NCBI GenBank assembly: GCA_902478865.1
Contig: CABSNA010000057.1
Location: 1-7,851, forward strand
Length of the DNA stretch: 7,851 nt
Direction: 5' to 3'
Source: an uncultured Collinsella sp.
GTDB taxonomy: Bacteria > Actinomycetota > Coriobacteriia > Coriobacteriales > Coriobacteriaceae
Shown here: positions 6,844-7,851 of the stretch, piece by piece
Numbering within the stretch: position 1 is the first letter of the stretch
How the letters are laid out: every line of letters starts with the position of its first letter
Notes under the pieces: model-generated
What the model saw: the letters and a program-made list of their open reading frames with translations, nothing else
What the model was told of the DNA's origin: nothing
The model's database searches: none
Program-made: the position numbers and the translations under genes

Positions 6844-6878
6844 GGGCATCACCTCCCATCAGATGGAGGGCGTTGCCC
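6844..6878 (-). promoter_or_regulatory. Leader hairpin burying the Shine-Dalgarno of the small-peptide mRNA
   Basis: In the minus-strand transcript GGGCA (6878-6874) can pair with UGCCC (6848-6844), which directly precedes the AUG. Inside, CCUCC-AU (6869-6863) pairs with AU-GG-GAGG (6859-6852) with one bulged G and a 3-base loop. The whole GGAGG core is therefore in a stem. A competing short hairpin, GGGC-AAC-GCCC (6878-6868), would free it. This fits a translationally silent primary transcript, as is typical of type I toxin mRNAs. Confidence 0.6.
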
Positions 6879-6925
6879 GGCACATGGAACTGCCGTCAAC
6901 GATACCGATTCTACCAGAGCCTAGT

Positions 6926-6954
6926 TATATATACGAATATATGTTCGTATTCAA
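6926..6954 (-). promoter_or_regulatory. Promoter of the small-peptide gene
   Basis: Read leftwards, the -35 is TTGAAT (6954-6949) and the -10 is TATATA (6931-6926) with an exact 17-base spacer. The predicted start near 6919 gives a leader of about 75 bases to the ATG at 6843. TATAAC (6929-6924) is an alternative -10 with a 19-base spacer. The spacer is filled by a LexA-type dyad, so a bound repressor would block polymerase. Confidence 0.65.
6931..6950 (-). promoter_or_regulatory. LexA (SOS-box)-like operator dyad
   Basis: The minus strand reads ATACGAACATATATTCGTAT, a 20-bp palindrome broken at one base pair only. Its core CGAAC-ATAT-ATTCG differs at a single position from the Gram-positive and actinobacterial LexA box CGAAC-N4-GTTCG. 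It sits between -35 and -10, the classic position for repression. Another dimeric repressor with an AT-rich palindrome cannot be excluded; LexA itself is not encoded in the window. Confidence 0.65.
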
Positions 6955-6969
6955 AGAACACAGGCCCCC

Positions 6970-6996
6970 GTGACAAAGGGACTGTCCCTTTGTCAC
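6970..6996. repeat. 27-bp perfect palindrome, copy 2 (core GACAAAGGGAC/GTCCCTTTGTC)
   Basis: Thirteen-base arms GTGACAAAGGGAC and GTCCCTTTGTCAC flank one central T at 6983. It shares the core with 6531-6567. The second stem position is a T-A pair here and a C-G pair in copy 1, a compensatory change that keeps the stem. The right flank CATT is also shared, whereas the left flank diverges. It starts one base beyond the stop codon of the HAD gene. No T-run follows, so it is not a conventional terminator, although it may stabilise that mRNA's 3' end. Confidence 0.85.
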
Positions 6997-6997
6997 A

Positions 6998-7846
6998 TTA
7001 TTCGATAACGGTGCGGGAATTCTGCTTATGCATGGTAGCGAGCATGTGTTTGGGGACGGCGTGGACCATGCAGCTGCCGATAGTCGCGCTCGCGGCGGCC
7101 TTGGCTGCATCGCTTGCGTTTTTGGTCGCGTAGCTGTGGCGGAAGCGCTTGAGCATGGCGATATCGTTGCCGCCGTCGCCGTAGACCGCAACCTCATCCT
7201 CGGCAATACCGTAGTAGCCCGCCAGCCAGGCCACGCTCTCGCCCTTGTTGCACGCCATGTCCGTGATCTCAAACATCACCGGGTCAAACGGTGCGTTGAC
7301 CACACGGTCCGAGCGCTCGGCAAGATACGCCTTAAGGTCACGCTCCAGCTCGGGCGAGGTCACGCGACAATTGATCTTGCATACATCGTGACGCAAGATA
7401 TCGCCGATCGACTGGTCGAAATACTGTTCCTCGTGATAGCCGCCACGCGCACGCATGCCGCGCATCACAATACGCTTGATGGGGCTGTCCTTTTTAAAGC
7501 CCGCCTGATGCATCTCGAACGAACCGCTCGAGAACATGCCATCGGGCGTGGAGCAATCAAAGCAAATGTCCGGGAACGCCTTGAGCAGCTCCTCGGTAAC
7601 CTGTGGGTCGATGGTCCAGGTCTTGAGCACCTCGCCATGACTGTCGCGCACGATGGAGCCGTTAGAGCAGCAGGCATCGAGCGCCAGCCCCGTAAAGCCG
7701 TGCTCGCCGATTGGCAACGTCGAGCGCCCGGTCGCGGGAACCACATGCAAGCCAGCCTCGGTCAGCTCGCGAATGGCACGGCGGATGGTCCCATCCGCCT
7801 CGTGCAGGGCGTTCAGCAGCGTTCCGTCTAAGTCACTCGCAAACAT
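6998..7846 (-). CDS. Cof-type HAD-IIB family phosphatase (5' end uncertain)
   Basis: This is a cytoplasmic haloacid dehalogenase-fold hydrolase, typically dephosphorylating sugar phosphates, nucleotides or cofactors. All four motifs are present: motif I ASDLDGTLL with nucleophile Asp5 and acid/base Asp7; motif II PATGRS with Thr39; motif III Lys201 in NKGESVAWL; motif IV GDGGNDIAML with Asp224 and Asp228 for Mg2+. The cap between motifs II and III (about 45-195) is the large C2 type of HAD-IIB. The length of 282 is normal for Cof proteins. The ATG at 7846 sits only four residues before the catalytic Asp and has no visible ribosome binding site. The frame stays open to the window edge with a Lys codon just upstream, so the true start is probably a few codons outside, as in relatives beginning with a few residues before the FASDLDGT stretch. 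The substrate cannot be assigned. It ends next to a palindromic repeat. Confidence 0.88.
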   Translation of the reverse strand: MFASDLDGTLLNALHEADGTIRRAIRELTEAGLHVVPATGRSTLPIGEHGFTGLALDACCSNGSIVRDSHGEVLKTWTIDPQVTEELLKAFPDICFDCSTPDGMFSSGSFEMHQAGFKKDSPIKRIVMRGMRARGGYHEEQYFDQSIGDILRHDVCKINCRVTSPELERDLKAYLAERSDRVVNAPFDPVMFEITDMACNKGESVAWLAGYYGIAEDEVAVYGDGGNDIAMLKRFRHSYATKNASDAAKAAASATIGSCMVHAVPKHMLATMHKQNSRTVIE

Positions 7847-7851
7847 CTTGA

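Noticed and set aside
7028..7831. 267-codon open frame on the plus strand
   Set aside because: It is antisense to the HAD phosphatase, which has all four catalytic motifs; no independent support.

Overview
The window is GC-rich (by eye, around 60%) and every protein gene I can support lies on the minus strand. Gene content and codon use suggest a strictly anaerobic, high-GC gut bacterium. A coriobacterium such as Collinsella is my best guess, but this is inference from protein style and no search was run.

Layout, left to right. (1) Positions 1-523 hold the N-terminal part of a 3-hydroxyacyl-CoA dehydrogenase, cut by the window edge. (2) Positions 524-938 are non-coding. They contain a roughly 125-bp inverted-repeat element (695-819) and the terminator of the next gene (875-907). 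(3) Positions 939-6442 are a two-gene operon transcribed leftwards. A TetR-type regulator comes first, with a TTG start and an operator-like cluster over its promoter. After 11 bases comes a 1593-residue protein that fuses two complete BadF/HgdC-type activase modules to 2-hydroxyacyl-CoA dehydratase-like and activase-related regions. (4) Positions 6443-6997 carry no annotated-size gene but hold the most interesting material. This is a 41-codon gene for a hydrophobic peptide with a basic tail. It has a strong Shine-Dalgarno sequence buried in a hairpin, a good minus-strand promoter with a LexA-type dyad in its spacer, and a convergent plus-strand promoter plus terminator predicting an antisense RNA of about 85 nt over its 3' end. 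Two related palindromes with the core GACAAAGGGAC/GTCCCTTTGTC flank this locus. (5) Positions 6998-7846 encode a Cof-type HAD-IIB phosphatase whose true start may lie just outside the window.

How the pieces may work together. The TetR regulator probably controls itself and the large fused protein, which is expected to do ATP-driven radical CoA-ester chemistry under anoxia. The flanking 3-hydroxyacyl-CoA dehydrogenase also acts on acyl-CoA substrates but is separated by a terminator. The small-peptide locus looks like a complete type I toxin-antitoxin module under SOS control, analogous in logic to E. coli tisB/istR but different in sequence and in antisense position. That reading rests on sequence signals only.
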